Positions 51,745-61,113 of a stretch of DNA of 64,000 nt are shown one piece after another. Under the pieces are notes generated by a model. The model saw only the letters and a program-made list of their open reading frames with translations. It ran no database searches and was not told the origin of the DNA. Within the stretch, counting starts at the first letter, position 1. Each line of letters opens with the position of its first letter. The translations under genes and the position numbers were made by a program. Source of the stretch: Polyangium sp. y55x31 (GTDB lineage: Bacteria; Myxococcota_A; Polyangia; Polyangiales; Polyangiaceae); assembly GCF_029946505.1 (NCBI RefSeq), contig NZ_JARZHG010000013.1:124001-188000 (forward strand). Reading direction: 5' to 3'.

Positions 51745-53195
51745 AATCGATCCGACAAACCATCCTGGTCGGCGCGCTCGCGGCCCTCTTCTCGCCGCGC
51801 CCGGCGCTCGCCCTGGATTGCAGTGCCCTGCCAAACCCCGTCTACATCCAGAGCGGGGATACGCAGGAGCCGCTCCTCAAGGCGCTCGGCGAGAAGCTCC
51901 GCGCCTCGCAGGCGAACCCGATGACGCTCGTCTACAAGACGAGCGGCTCGTGCACGAACATCGACGCGATGTACAAGGGCACGAAGCTCGCGACGAACCC
52001 GCTCTACATCCCCTCGGTCGCCGAGGATCCGACGTGGGATCCGAGCAAGCCCGCGCCGCAGTGCACGATCGACCCGAATGGCGTCCCGCTCGACCTCGCC
52101 ATCTCGGCGCTTTTCGTGAGCTCCTGCGATCCCTCGCCGCCGCCTGCCGGCATGGGCCTCTTCCAGGGGCCCGTGCAGCCGTACGTCTTCATCGTCCCGG
52201 AGGCGAGCTCGCAGCGCGCGATCACGGCGGAGGAGGCCTATTTCATCTTCGGCTTCGGCGCTTCGGGCAAAGTCGAGCCCTGGACCGACGAGTCGCTTTA
52301 TTTCATCCGCACGACCACGAAAAGCACACTCCTCACGATGGCCGCGGCCATCGGCGTGCCGGGCGCGAAATGGAAAGGGGTGATGCTCGACAAATCCTCC
52401 GAGGTCCTGAACGGCGTCGCCACCTCGCCGAGCCCCGAGAAGACGATCGGCATCCTCGGCGCCGAGATCTACGACGCCAACCGGGACAAGGTCGAAGCGC
52501 TCGCGTTCCAGGCGTTCAAGCAAAAGCACGCCTACTACCCCGATTCCACGGCGACGTCCTTCGACAAACGCAACGTGCGGGACGGCCATTACACGATCTG
52601 GTCCCCGACGGTGTATCTCGCGCCGGTCGACGCGCAGGGGACCGTGACGAACCCCCGCGTGCGGTACCTCGTCGACATGATCCTCTCGAAGACCGTCGCT
52701 CCCGCGCCGGAGTTCGATCCGCTCGACGTCGTCATCGCGAAGGGCCTCGTCCCCGATTGCGCGATGAAAGTCACGCGTTCCTTCGAAGGAGGCGATCTTT
52801 CGCTCTACACCCCGTCCGAGCCGTGCGGGTGTTTTTACGAGAGCCGCGTGGGACAACCGAGCGCCACGTGCAAGACGTGCGGCGGGGACGGCGAATGCGG
52901 GGGTGGCAAGTGCCGGCACGGCTTTTGTGAGGCGAAACCCGGGACGATGCGCTTCGAATCGTCGAGAGCTTGCCGGGTGTCGCGCGCGGCGGGTATTTCG
53001 GGGGAGGGCTCGTCCTCTGGGGCGCAGCGCCCGGCGATAGCCGCGTCACCGTGGACGGCGTCGAGATTCCGGTCCTTTACCACGGCAATGGCCTTCGCGG
53101 CGTGCTTCCCTCTGGCCTCGTGCAATCCATCGATCTCGCGCCCGGCGCGTATGGCGCCGAGTACGGCCGCGCGCTCGGTGGCCTCGTCCGCGTGA
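51741..53195 (+). CDS. Secreted phosphate/substrate-binding-like protein, 3' end altered
   Basis: TTG start with AAGGAG 6 bases upstream, overlapping the previous stop. A signal peptide (KSIRQTILVGALAALFSPRPALA) leads to a PstS-like binding fold (PVYIQSGDTQEPLLKALGEKL, SSQRAITAEEAYFIFGFG, TKSTLLTMAAAIGV, VRYLVDMILSKTVAP) and a Cys cluster near 375-396 (EPCGCFYE... CKTCGGDGECGGGKCRHGFCEA). After about residue 397 the frame reads about 87 residues that are only the wrong-frame shadow of a TonB receptor. The natural stop seems lost at about 52930. Either a real deletion/frameshift or an assembly error. Confidence 0.75.
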   Translation: MKSIRQTILVGALAALFSPRPALALDCSALPNPVYIQSGDTQEPLLKALGEKLRASQANPMTLVYKTSGSCTNIDAMYKGTKLATNPLYIPSVAEDPTWDPSKPAPQCTIDPNGVPLDLAISALFVSSCDPSPPPAGMGLFQGPVQPYVFIVPEASSQRAITAEEAYFIFGFGASGKVEPWTDESLYFIRTTTKSTLLTMAAAIGVPGAKWKGVMLDKSSEVLNGVATSPSPEKTIGILGAEIYDANRDKVEALAFQAFKQKHAYYPDSTATSFDKRNVRDGHYTIWSPTVYLAPVDAQGTVTNPRVRYLVDMILSKTVAPAPEFDPLDVVIAKGLVPDCAMKVTRSFEGGDLSLYTPSEPCGCFYESRVGQPSATCKTCGGDGECGGGKCRHGFCEAKPGTMRFESSRACRVSRAAGISGEGSSSGAQRPAIAASPWTASRFRSFTTAMAFAACFPLASCNPSISRPARMAPSTAARSVASSA

Positions 53196-54823
53196 CCACG
53201 AAAGAGCTCCCGACGGAGGGGATTCACGGATCGATCGGCGCGGATTTCCTCGATGCCGCGGGCATGGTGAGCGCCGCCGTGGGCGATCGCGTGCGCGTCG
53301 CGGCCGCGGCGCGCGCGAGCCATTTCGATCGACTCGTCTCCGCCGTGGCCCCGCCGAGCGTCCTCGACGTCGTTCCCATTCCTCGGTATCACGATTACCA
53401 GCTCAAGGCTTCCCTCGCACTCCGGGAGGACGAGGAGCTCTCGGCGGTGCTCCTCGGCGCGGGGGATGCGCTCACGCGCGCGCAGCCGTCGTCCGACCCC
53501 GCGAACGCGCGTGTCGAATCGACCGAGACCTCCTTTCAACGATTCTATCTGCGTTACACGCGCGCCCTGCCCGACGGCACGAATATCGTCCTCGTGCCCT
53601 TTTTCGGACGGGATCGAGATCAGCGACAGGTCTCGTTCGGCGGCGTGCCGCAGGCGCGGGACACGCTCACGTGGCGGTATGGCCTGCGCGCCTCGTATCG
53701 CGCCCCGAGCACGCGCGCCGTCGTCTTGACGGCCGGCGTGGACGCCCTCGCGTCCCGCGCGAGCTTGTTTCGCCAGGGCTCGCTCACGTTGCCTCCGAGG
53801 GAAGGGGATGTTTACGTTTTTGGCCAGCCGCCGGGGAGCGACGTGAATGCTGACGATTGGAGCACCAACATCGTCGACGTCGGCCCTTTCCTCGTCGCGG
53901 AGCTACGCCTCGGGCCCTTTCTCGTCACGCCGGGGCTGCGTGCCGACCTTTTCCTCGTGGAGAATTCCCGCGGCACGCCGCGCGTCGGACAAACCCCCGG
54001 CATCGGCTCGTCCCACCTCTTGCCGGCGCTGGATCCGCGGCTCTCGGTGAGTGTGTCACCCGTAGAGCACGTGACGTTCTCCGCGAGCGGCGGTCTCTAC
54101 CACCAGCCACCCGCGGCCGAGGACCTTGGCCCGGTGTTCGGCACGCCAAACCTCGAGCTCTCGCGCGCGGTGCACGCGAGCGCCGGCGCGTCCGTGCGCC
54201 TGCCCGCGGGCCTCGACGTCGAGGTGACCGGCTTTTTCGTGAACCTCGACGACCTCGTGGTCCGCAGCCGGCTCCCCACCCCGAAGCTCGCCGCCGCCCT
54301 CACGCAGGACGGCGAAGGCGAGAGCTTCGGCATGCAAGTCCTCGCGCGTAGGCAGCTCCGGAATGGGCTTTACGGATGGATCGCCTATACCGCGAGCCGC
54401 AGCGAGCGACGCTACACGGAGGATGCATCCTCGCGGCTCTTCGATCACGATCAGACGCACGTCCTCACGGCGACGGCCGGCTACGAATGGCGCGGGTGGA
54501 CCTTCGGGATCCGGTTTCGCCACGCCACGGGCGCGCCGCGCACGCCCGTCGTGGGCTCGTTCGACGACGTGACGATCGGCCGCTTCCAGCCGATCTTCGG
54601 CGCGCAGAATGGGATTCGCCTTCCGAGCTTCCAGGCCCTGGATCTTCGCGTGCAGAAGACGATCGCCGTGCGCCGCGTCTCGGTCGTTCTTTCCCTCGAC
54701 ATCACGAACGTGACGAACCAGGAGAACCCCGAGGAGATCGTTTACAACTACGACTTCAGCCGCAAGGGCCTCCTCTCCGGTTTGCCCGCGCTGGCCATTC
54801 TGGGCGCGAGGGTCGAGCTGTGA
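52970..54823 (+). pseudogene. TonB-dependent receptor lacking its N-terminus
   Basis: About 617 residues in frame after a stop at 52928. The first readable residues (GETRDDALRIVESLPGVARGG, from 52931) are the start of a plug domain; DSRVTVDGVEIPVLYHGNGLRGVLPSGLVQSIDLAPGAYGAEYGRALGGLVRVTT follows as usual in myxobacterial receptors, then a full 22-strand barrel ending LSLDITNVTNQENPEEIVYNYDFS...LGARVEL. Signal peptide, carboxypeptidase-like domain and TonB box are missing, so it could not be exported as it stands. The only start is an internal TTG/GTG without a good Shine-Dalgarno. Overlaps the next gene by GTGA. Confidence 0.75.
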
Positions 54824-55725
54824 AACGCAGCGCTTCGTGGGCCACGACGTTCCTCGTCCTCGCGGGGTGCTTCCCTCCCGAAGCCGAGCGCGAGTCGCTC
54901 GTGACGGATCCGCGGATCCTCGCGGTGCGCAGCGAGCCGCCCGAATCGAAGCCCGGCGAATCCGTCGCGTACGAGGCGCTCGTGGTGACGCCGGACGGCG
55001 AGCTCGAGGGCGCCGCCGTGGTTTGGGCTTTTTGCGCGGCGCCGAAGCCACTCACCGAAAACGGTTCGGTCAGCGCCGCGTGCCTCGGCGATGCCGTGCG
55101 GCCCATCGCGGGCGTCTCCGTGAGCGTGACGGCAACGACGCCGCCCGACGCGTGTTCGCTTTTTGGCCCCGATACGCCGCCCGGCGATTTCCGCCCGCGG
55201 GACCCGGACGCGACGGGCGGGTTTTACCAGCCAGTCCGCCTCGAAGCCCTGGAGCGGACCGCGTTCGTGTTCGAGCGGATCACGTGCAACTTGCCGAATG
55301 CGCCGCTCGACGTCGCCGTGGAGCTCGCCGCGCGCCACGTTCCCAATCGGAATCCGAAGCTCCTCCCGCTGCGTGCGTTCGTGAACGGCGCGCCCGCGTC
55401 GCTCGACGCCATGCCTGCGGGCGCGGACGTGAGATTCGAGGTCGGATGGAGCGCCGAGGACGCCGAGGTGTATCCCGCCTTCGACCCGAGAAAGCAGGCG
55501 CTCGTGGATCAGCGCGAGGCATTACGTGTATCCTGGTATGCCACCGCGGGGACCTTCGAGAGTGATGTGACGGGACGGGCAACCGACGACATGGGGACCG
55601 TGGTGTCGAACGCATGGCGCGCGCCCGACGAGCCTTCGAGGGTGTTCTTGTGGCTCGTGCTTCGGGACGGGCGCGGCGGGACCGATTTCGCGAGGTACGT
55701 GCTCGACGCCGGCTCTCCGCCGTAG
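54820..55725 (+). CDS. Lipoprotein encoded behind TonB-dependent receptor
   Basis: A 301-residue lipoprotein (LVLAGC; Cys 16), GTG start overlapping the receptor stop. Mature part is Pro- and Asp-rich with Ig-like beta strands (LAVRSEPPESKPGESVAYEALVVTP, FCAAPKPLTENGSVSAACLGD, VSWYATAGTFESDVTGRATDD). Two Cys pairs are likely disulfides. Myxobacterial receptor operons often carry such a partner lipoprotein, perhaps a surface substrate catcher; no family name can be given. Confidence 0.75.
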   Translation: MKRSASWATTFLVLAGCFPPEAERESLVTDPRILAVRSEPPESKPGESVAYEALVVTPDGELEGAAVVWAFCAAPKPLTENGSVSAACLGDAVRPIAGVSVSVTATTPPDACSLFGPDTPPGDFRPRDPDATGGFYQPVRLEALERTAFVFERITCNLPNAPLDVAVELAARHVPNRNPKLLPLRAFVNGAPASLDAMPAGADVRFEVGWSAEDAEVYPAFDPRKQALVDQREALRVSWYATAGTFESDVTGRATDDMGTVVSNAWRAPDEPSRVFLWLVLRDGRGGTDFARYVLDAGSPP

Positions 55726-55773
55726 AGCGGGGCGCGTGAAACGGCGGCCCGCTTCGGGTAAACTCTGCCTCGC

Positions 55774-56790
55774 ATGACGCCGCCCACGCACCTCCTCGTC
55801 GCGAACCCCCAGGCCCAGAGCGGGCGTAATGCGGCGCGTATCGAGGTCGCGTTGCGTCTGCTTCGTGCGGCTGGGCTTCCCACGCGCCTCGTGCCGACGC
55901 AGCCCGGCGGACGGACCGTGCAGGTGGTGCGGGACGCGCTCGCGGAAGAGCCCTATCGATGCGTCATTGCCATGGGGGGCGACGGGACGTTCCGCGAGGT
56001 CGCCGAGGGGCTGCTCGAAAGCCCGCGAAAGGACGCGGTTACGCTCGGAATGCTGCCCGCGGGGACCGCGAACAACCATGGCCTGAGCTTCGGGTTGCGG
56101 GCAGGGGAGGGCGCGCTCGCGCGGAACGTCCATGTCCTCGCGGCCGCCCGGGAGACGCGGCTCGACGCGGGGGCGCTCCACGCAATGGTCGGCGCCGGCA
56201 GGACGATCGAGCGCGCGACGTTTTTCGATTCGGTAGGCTTTGGCATTGGAGCCGCGGTCATCGCGGCGCGCAACGTGGATCGGGATCGTGCCCGGCATCT
56301 CGGCCGGGCCTTCGCACTTTATCGCGATGAGCTCGTGTATGCGGGTGCCTTGATCCGCACGCTCGTTTCTTCGCCGAGCACGGACGTCGATTTCGTCGCC
56401 GACGTCGTCGCCGATGGATTCCGCTACGAAGCACGGCTCACGGAGCTCTTGATTCGAGGGACACGCGTTTACGCGGGCGGATGGGTGGTCGATCCGACGT
56501 CACGCCACGACGACGGCCTCTTCGAGGTATTCCCCTTTTCCACCCGTCGCGATTGGCTCAGCCGCGCCACGTTTGGCCTGTCCGTCGGCCTCCTCGCGCG
56601 CGCCGGGCTCGTCGCCCCGGCTGCGCCTCCAGGGACGCGGAGGGCTTCGCGGATCGACGTCCACTTCCGCGTCCCCGAGGGCGGCGTGCCCCCGCCTTGT
56701 CAGCTCGACGGCGAAGAATTCCCGCGCGCCGAGCGAGTTTCGATCGAGGTCCTCCCTCGCGCCTTGCGGCTGATCGTTCCGGACGAATGA
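55774..56790 (+). CDS. Diacylglycerol/sphingosine kinase-like protein
   Basis: A 338-residue lipid kinase of the DAGK catalytic family: THLLVANPQAQSGRN, the nucleotide motif AMGGDGTFREVAEGLL, MLPAGTANN, and the C-terminal fold with VDFVADVVADG and CQLDGEEFPR. YegS/DgkB-like enzymes phosphorylate diacylglycerol or related lipids. Cytosolic, membrane-associated. Normal length. Monocistronic by context, upstream of the sugar importer. Confidence 0.9.
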   Translation: MTPPTHLLVANPQAQSGRNAARIEVALRLLRAAGLPTRLVPTQPGGRTVQVVRDALAEEPYRCVIAMGGDGTFREVAEGLLESPRKDAVTLGMLPAGTANNHGLSFGLRAGEGALARNVHVLAAARETRLDAGALHAMVGAGRTIERATFFDSVGFGIGAAVIAARNVDRDRARHLGRAFALYRDELVYAGALIRTLVSSPSTDVDFVADVVADGFRYEARLTELLIRGTRVYAGGWVVDPTSRHDDGLFEVFPFSTRRDWLSRATFGLSVGLLARAGLVAPAAPPGTRRASRIDVHFRVPEGGVPPPCQLDGEEFPRAERVSIEVLPRALRLIVPDE

Positions 56791-56853
56791 TCCTCCGATC
56801 CGTTTGAGGACAAAACGTTTGACGACGCTGCCCGTTCGGGGAACGATGTCACC

Positions 56854-58209
56854 GTGTCCACGAGAGGAGGCGAGCAGACCCGACGTTCCTTCCTCGCGGC
56901 TGCGGGTGCCCTCTCGCTTTCCGCGCTGATCTCCGGCTGTCGTCGCGCTCCGGGCGCGGAGACGGACGAGGCGGAAGAGCTCCCCGAGGTCCGCTTGCCA
57001 CCGCCGCCCGTGCGTGGCGCCGGGCGGCATGCGGGCGCGCGGCTCGTGTTTTACGCCGAGTCCGTTGGCATCGGCGCCGCGATCGATCGCGCGCTCGCGC
57101 AGCGGTTCGCCCGGGACACGGGCGCTGCCGTGGAGGTCGTCCTGCGCCCGCGTGACGCGACCGAGACCTATGCGAGTTACCTGCGCCTCTTCCAGGCGCG
57201 CTCCGCCGCCGTGGACGTGCTCTCGCTCGACATCGTCTGGCCCGGCATTTTCGCCCCGCATTTGCTCGACCTCGGCGAGGCGCTCGGGGGCCTCGCGGCC
57301 ACGCACCTCGAAGCCGCCATCCGGAACGATACCGTGCAAGGGCGGCTCGTGGCCATGCCCTATTTCACGGATTTCGGCATGCTTTATTACCGGACGGATC
57401 TTCTCCAGAAATACGGATTCGGGGCGCCGCCGACGACCTGGGACGAGCTCGAACGGATGGCGAAGACGATTCAAAGCGGGGAGCGCGCACGCAGCCGCGC
57501 GTTTGCCGGATTCGTCTGGCAAGGCAAGGCCTACGAGGGGCTCACCTGCAATGCGCTCGAGTGGATTCATTCGTACGGTGGAGGCGCGATCCTGGAGGGC
57601 CGCGAGCCCACGATCAACAACCCGCGGGCCGCGCAGGCCCTCGCGCGTTTCCACAGGTTCGTCGGGACGATCTCGCCGATTGGCGTGACTGGGTATGAGG
57701 AGGAGGACGCGCGCAACGTGTTTCAGGGAGGAAACGCGGCCTTCATGCGCAACTGGCCGTACGCGTACGCGGCCGGCAATACGAAGGGCTCACGGATCGA
57801 GGGGCTCTTCGACGTCGCGCCGCTGCCGCACGAGCCTGGCTTCGAGAGCAGCGCGACCCTGGGCGGCTGGACGCTCGGCATCTCGAAGTATTCGCGGTTT
57901 CCGGACGCGGCCACCGCGTTCGTGGGGTATCTCTGCTCCCCCGAGGTGCAACGCTTCCGGGCGCTCGTCGGCGGTTACATTCCCACGATTCCCGCGGTGC
58001 AAAGTGATCCGGACGTCGCCCGGGTGCTACCTTTCCTCGAACGGGTGCGGGGAGCGACGCTCGTCGCGAGGCCGTCGAACCAGGCGGGGGCGAGGTACAA
58101 CGAGGTCTCCATCGCGTTTTATCAAGGCGTGAGCAAGGCGCTGTACGGGACGGACCCCGAGAAGGCGCTGGAGCAGATCGATCGGCGCATCCGGCGCTCG
58201 CTGCGGTGA
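56854..58209 (+). CDS. ABC sugar-binding lipoprotein
   Basis: A 451-residue solute-binding protein of the maltose/trehalose group. Twin-Arg-like signal with lipobox (TRRSFLAAAGALSLSALISGC, Cys 29). Hinge and lobe marks: AQRFARDTGAAVEVV, VDVLSLDIVWPGIFAP, PYFTDFGMLYYRTDLLQKYGF, FQGGNAAFMRNWPYAY. Binds a di- or oligosaccharide outside and hands it to the two permeases encoded next. GTG start; a weak -35 TTGACG (56819-56824) and AACGAT (56842-56847) would give an almost leaderless mRNA. Confidence 0.92.
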   Translation: MSTRGGEQTRRSFLAAAGALSLSALISGCRRAPGAETDEAEELPEVRLPPPPVRGAGRHAGARLVFYAESVGIGAAIDRALAQRFARDTGAAVEVVLRPRDATETYASYLRLFQARSAAVDVLSLDIVWPGIFAPHLLDLGEALGGLAATHLEAAIRNDTVQGRLVAMPYFTDFGMLYYRTDLLQKYGFGAPPTTWDELERMAKTIQSGERARSRAFAGFVWQGKAYEGLTCNALEWIHSYGGGAILEGREPTINNPRAAQALARFHRFVGTISPIGVTGYEEEDARNVFQGGNAAFMRNWPYAYAAGNTKGSRIEGLFDVAPLPHEPGFESSATLGGWTLGISKYSRFPDAATAFVGYLCSPEVQRFRALVGGYIPTIPAVQSDPDVARVLPFLERVRGATLVARPSNQAGARYNEVSIAFYQGVSKALYGTDPEKALEQIDRRIRRSLR

Positions 58210-58219
58210 GGAAAACGGG

Positions 58220-59143
58220 ATGAGCACGACGGCGAGCGGGGCGGAAAAGCAAGGGGAGGTCACGGGGATTCGCGCGAGGCGGCGCGCCCGGGTCGCGTGG
58301 GCGTTTTTGTCCCCGGCGCTCGTCGTGACGGCTTTCGTGGCGCTCTACCCGCTCTGCGACACCCTGTATCTGAGCCTCACGAACACCCGCCTCGGAAGCG
58401 AGGAGCCTCCGCGGTTTGTCGGGCTCTCGAATTATGCCGAGCTCGTCCACGACGGGTTTTTCCTCGACGCGCTGCTCCTCACCGTGTTCTTTGCGGTGAT
58501 CACCGTGATGCTGGAGCTCGCCCTCGGCCTTGGCATCGCGCTGCTCCTCGATGCGCGTTTCAAGGGGCGCTCGGCCGTGCGCGCGGCGATGCTCGTCCCC
58601 TGGGCCATTCCCACGGCCGTGTCCACGCAGATGTGGAAATGGATGTACAATGACGTGTACGGCGTCTTCAACGACGTCCTCGTGAATCGCTTGGGGCTCG
58701 TTTCCGAGCCGATCGCGTTCACTGCGGATCCGAGGACCTCGCTCGCCGCGGCCGTGCTCGTCGACGTCTGGAAGACGACGCCCTTCGTCGCGCTGCTCCT
58801 GCTCGCCGGCCTGCAGCTCATTCCGCGCGAGCTTTACGAGGCCGCGCGCGTGGACGGCGCGACGCGCCTGCAGGCCTTCACGCAGATCACCTTGCCGCTC
58901 CTCCGGCCGGCCCTGCTCGTCGCGCTCGTGTTCCGGACGCTCGACGCATTACGCGTCTTCGACGTCTTTTATGTGATGTTCGGGAGCCGGCCCGACATGC
59001 AGACGCTGGCCACGTATGCCCACGAGATCCTCGTCAGCATCTCCGACGTGGGATACGGCTCGGCCGTCTCCACCGCGATTTTCCTGGTCATCGCCGTCTT
59101 CATCGTGATCTACGTGGCGCTCTTCCGGCGGAGGGAGGCATGA
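58220..59143 (+). CDS. ABC sugar permease, MalF-like
   Basis: A 307-residue permease with six helices (VAWAFLSPALVVTAFVALYPL, LLLTVFFAVITVMLELALGLGIALLL, ... AIFLVIAVFIVIYVALF) and the EAA coupling loop EAARVDGATRLQAFTQITLPLLRP. First membrane half of the importer. Starts 10 bases after the binding-protein gene; its stop overlaps the next start (ATGA). Confidence 0.93.
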   Translation: MSTTASGAEKQGEVTGIRARRRARVAWAFLSPALVVTAFVALYPLCDTLYLSLTNTRLGSEEPPRFVGLSNYAELVHDGFFLDALLLTVFFAVITVMLELALGLGIALLLDARFKGRSAVRAAMLVPWAIPTAVSTQMWKWMYNDVYGVFNDVLVNRLGLVSEPIAFTADPRTSLAAAVLVDVWKTTPFVALLLLAGLQLIPRELYEAARVDGATRLQAFTQITLPLLRPALLVALVFRTLDALRVFDVFYVMFGSRPDMQTLATYAHEILVSISDVGYGSAVSTAIFLVIAVFIVIYVALFRRREA

Positions 59144-59985
59144 AGGCCCGGACCATGGCGCGGCGAGTGATCTTCGGAATGGCCGTGCTTTCCCTCGTCG
59201 CCTATCTCGTTTTTCCCTTCGGCTGGGCGCTCGTGTCCTCGTTCAAGACGAACGCCGAGCTCTTCTCGACGCCCGCGCGTTTCTGGCCCGAGCACCCCAC
59301 GCTCGAACATTATCGTCACGTCCTCGCGAACGCCGATTTCCTCCATGCGGTGCTGAACAGCGTCCTCGTGGCGAGCTCCGTGACGCTCGTCTCCCTCGCC
59401 ATCGGCGCGCTCGCGGCCTTCGCCCTCGGCCGGTATCGATTCCGTGGCCGGAGCGTCGTGCTCTACGTGGTCCTCTCGATGACCCTGTTTCCCCAGATCG
59501 CCGTCCTCGGCGCGCTCTTCCAGCTCGTCAATGCGCTCGGCCTCTACAACCGGCTGCCGGCCCTCACGCTGACCTATCTCGTCTTCACGTTGCCGTTCAC
59601 CATCTGGGTGCTCACCGGATTCCTCGAGGCCGTGCCCGCCGAGATCGAAGAGGCGGCGTACATGGACGGCGCATCCCCGCTCCAGCTCTTCACGAAGATC
59701 ATGCTCCCGCTCGCCGCGCCCGGGATGGTCACGACAGGATTGCTCTCCTTCATCGCCGCATGGAACGAGCTACTCTTCGCGCTCTCGTTCATGCAAACCC
59801 CGGACAAACGGACCGTGACCTACGCGATTCTCTCGTTCTCCGCGACGACGAGCTCGGCGTTCGAGGTGCCCTGGGGTCAGATGATGGCCGCTTCCGTGCT
59901 CGTGACGATGCCGCTCGTCCTGCTCGCGCTCGTCTTCCAGAGGCGCATCATCGCGGGGCTCACCGCGGGCGCCGTGAAGGGTTGA
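59140..59985 (+). CDS. ABC sugar permease, MalG-like
   Basis: A 281-residue permease, six helices, EAA loop EEAAYMDGASPLQLFTKIMLPLAAPG. Second membrane half. No ATPase gene follows: the next gene is an O-methyltransferase. In actinobacteria and some others such importers use a shared MsiK/MalK-type ATPase encoded elsewhere, which is the likely case here. Confidence 0.93.
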   Translation: MKARTMARRVIFGMAVLSLVAYLVFPFGWALVSSFKTNAELFSTPARFWPEHPTLEHYRHVLANADFLHAVLNSVLVASSVTLVSLAIGALAAFALGRYRFRGRSVVLYVVLSMTLFPQIAVLGALFQLVNALGLYNRLPALTLTYLVFTLPFTIWVLTGFLEAVPAEIEEAAYMDGASPLQLFTKIMLPLAAPGMVTTGLLSFIAAWNELLFALSFMQTPDKRTVTYAILSFSATTSSAFEVPWGQMMAASVLVTMPLVLLALVFQRRIIAGLTAGAVKG

Positions 59986-60045
59986 GCGAGCCTCGCCGCC
60001 CCGCATGCCTTGCTCGGGTACGGCACGCTTGATACGCTGAATGGC

Positions 60046-61056
60046 ATGGACTCCACGGACGCGCATGTCGGAATCATCATGGACCTCGCCTGGGGTTGCT
60101 TTTATGCCGGCGCCCTCAATGCCGTCGTGCAGCTCGGCATTGCCGACCGGCTCGCGACGGGCCCGAAGACCGCGGAGGCGCTCGCGAGCGAGGCGAATGC
60201 CCATCCCTTGTCGCTTTACCGCGTCCTCCGCGTGCTCGCGTCGAAGGGCGTCTTCACCGAGGACGACGAGCGGCGATTCCACCTCACGCCGGCCGCCCAG
60301 CTCCTTTGCACGGGCGGACCGTTTTCCATGCAAGGCATGGTGCAGCTCGGCACGCTCCCGCCCACGATGGAGGCCGTGGCGCATCTGCCTCATACCGTGA
60401 AGACGGGCCAGTGCGCGTTCGAGTATCGCCACGGCGTCGGGTTTTTCGAATACCTGAGCCAGCATCCGGCGCTCGGCGAGGTCTTCGACAAGGCGATGGC
60501 CGGCGTCTCGGACGCCGACAACCGGGCGGTCGCCCAGGCCTACGATTTCGGCGCCGCCTCGCGGGTCGTGGACGTGGGCGGCGGCCTCGGTGGGCTGCTC
60601 GTCGAGGTGCTCCGGATCTACCCGTCGGTGCACGGCGTGCTTTACGATCGGCCCGAGGTCGTGGGGCAGCCGGGGCGTATCGCGGCTGCGGGGCTCGACG
60701 CGCGTGTCGACCGCATTGCCGGCGATCTCTTCACGTCCGTGCCGGAAGGCGCGGACATTTACCTGCTGAAGCGGATCCTGCACGACTGGGCGGACGATAC
60801 GTGCGTGACCATCCTGAAGCATTGCAGGCGAGCGATGGCCGCGGGAGGGCGCGTGCTCGTCATTGATGCGCTCATGCCGCCGGGGAATACGGATCACCCG
60901 AGCAAGGCGCTCGATCTCTGCATGCTGACGGTCGTGCCCGGCCGCGAGCGCACCGAGGCCGAGTTCGAGGCGCTTTTTCAGGCCGCCGGTTTGAAGATCG
61001 CCCGCGTGATTCCGACCGCGAACTCCGTCGTCATTCTGGAGGGCATCGCGGCCTGA
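60046..61056 (+). CDS. SAM-dependent O-methyltransferase
   Basis: A 336-residue enzyme of the plant-type/TcmN-like O-methyltransferase family: winged dimerisation domain (GALNAVVQLGIADRLATGPKTAEALA, LYRVLRVLASKGVF), SAM motif VVDVGGGLGGLLVEVLR, then GDLFTSVPEGADIYLLKRILHDWADD with the catalytic His in LHDW, and GRVLVIDALMPPG. Methylates a hydroxyl of a small molecule, often in secondary metabolism; no biosynthetic cluster is seen around it. ATG 60046 is preferred. Confidence 0.9.
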   Translation: MDSTDAHVGIIMDLAWGCFYAGALNAVVQLGIADRLATGPKTAEALASEANAHPLSLYRVLRVLASKGVFTEDDERRFHLTPAAQLLCTGGPFSMQGMVQLGTLPPTMEAVAHLPHTVKTGQCAFEYRHGVGFFEYLSQHPALGEVFDKAMAGVSDADNRAVAQAYDFGAASRVVDVGGGLGGLLVEVLRIYPSVHGVLYDRPEVVGQPGRIAAAGLDARVDRIAGDLFTSVPEGADIYLLKRILHDWADDTCVTILKHCRRAMAAGGRVLVIDALMPPGNTDHPSKALDLCMLTVVPGRERTEAEFEALFQAAGLKIARVIPTANSVVILEGIAA

Positions 61057-61113
61057 CGTCGTGGGGCACGCCTTCCGCGCGTGTGGCGGAGGTATGCAGC
61101 GGCGCGCTGAGGG

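Noticed and set aside
45280-51834. Antisense open frame of 2184 codons opposite the giant surface protein and ABC genes
   Set aside because: It is the mirror of strong codon bias on the plus strand. The translation is low-complexity Arg/Ala/Val sequence with no domain, and it spans several real genes.
53000-53195. C-terminal domain of the substrate-binding protein after residue 397
   Set aside because: This stretch is the +1 shadow of TonB receptor codons; its sequence has no family features.
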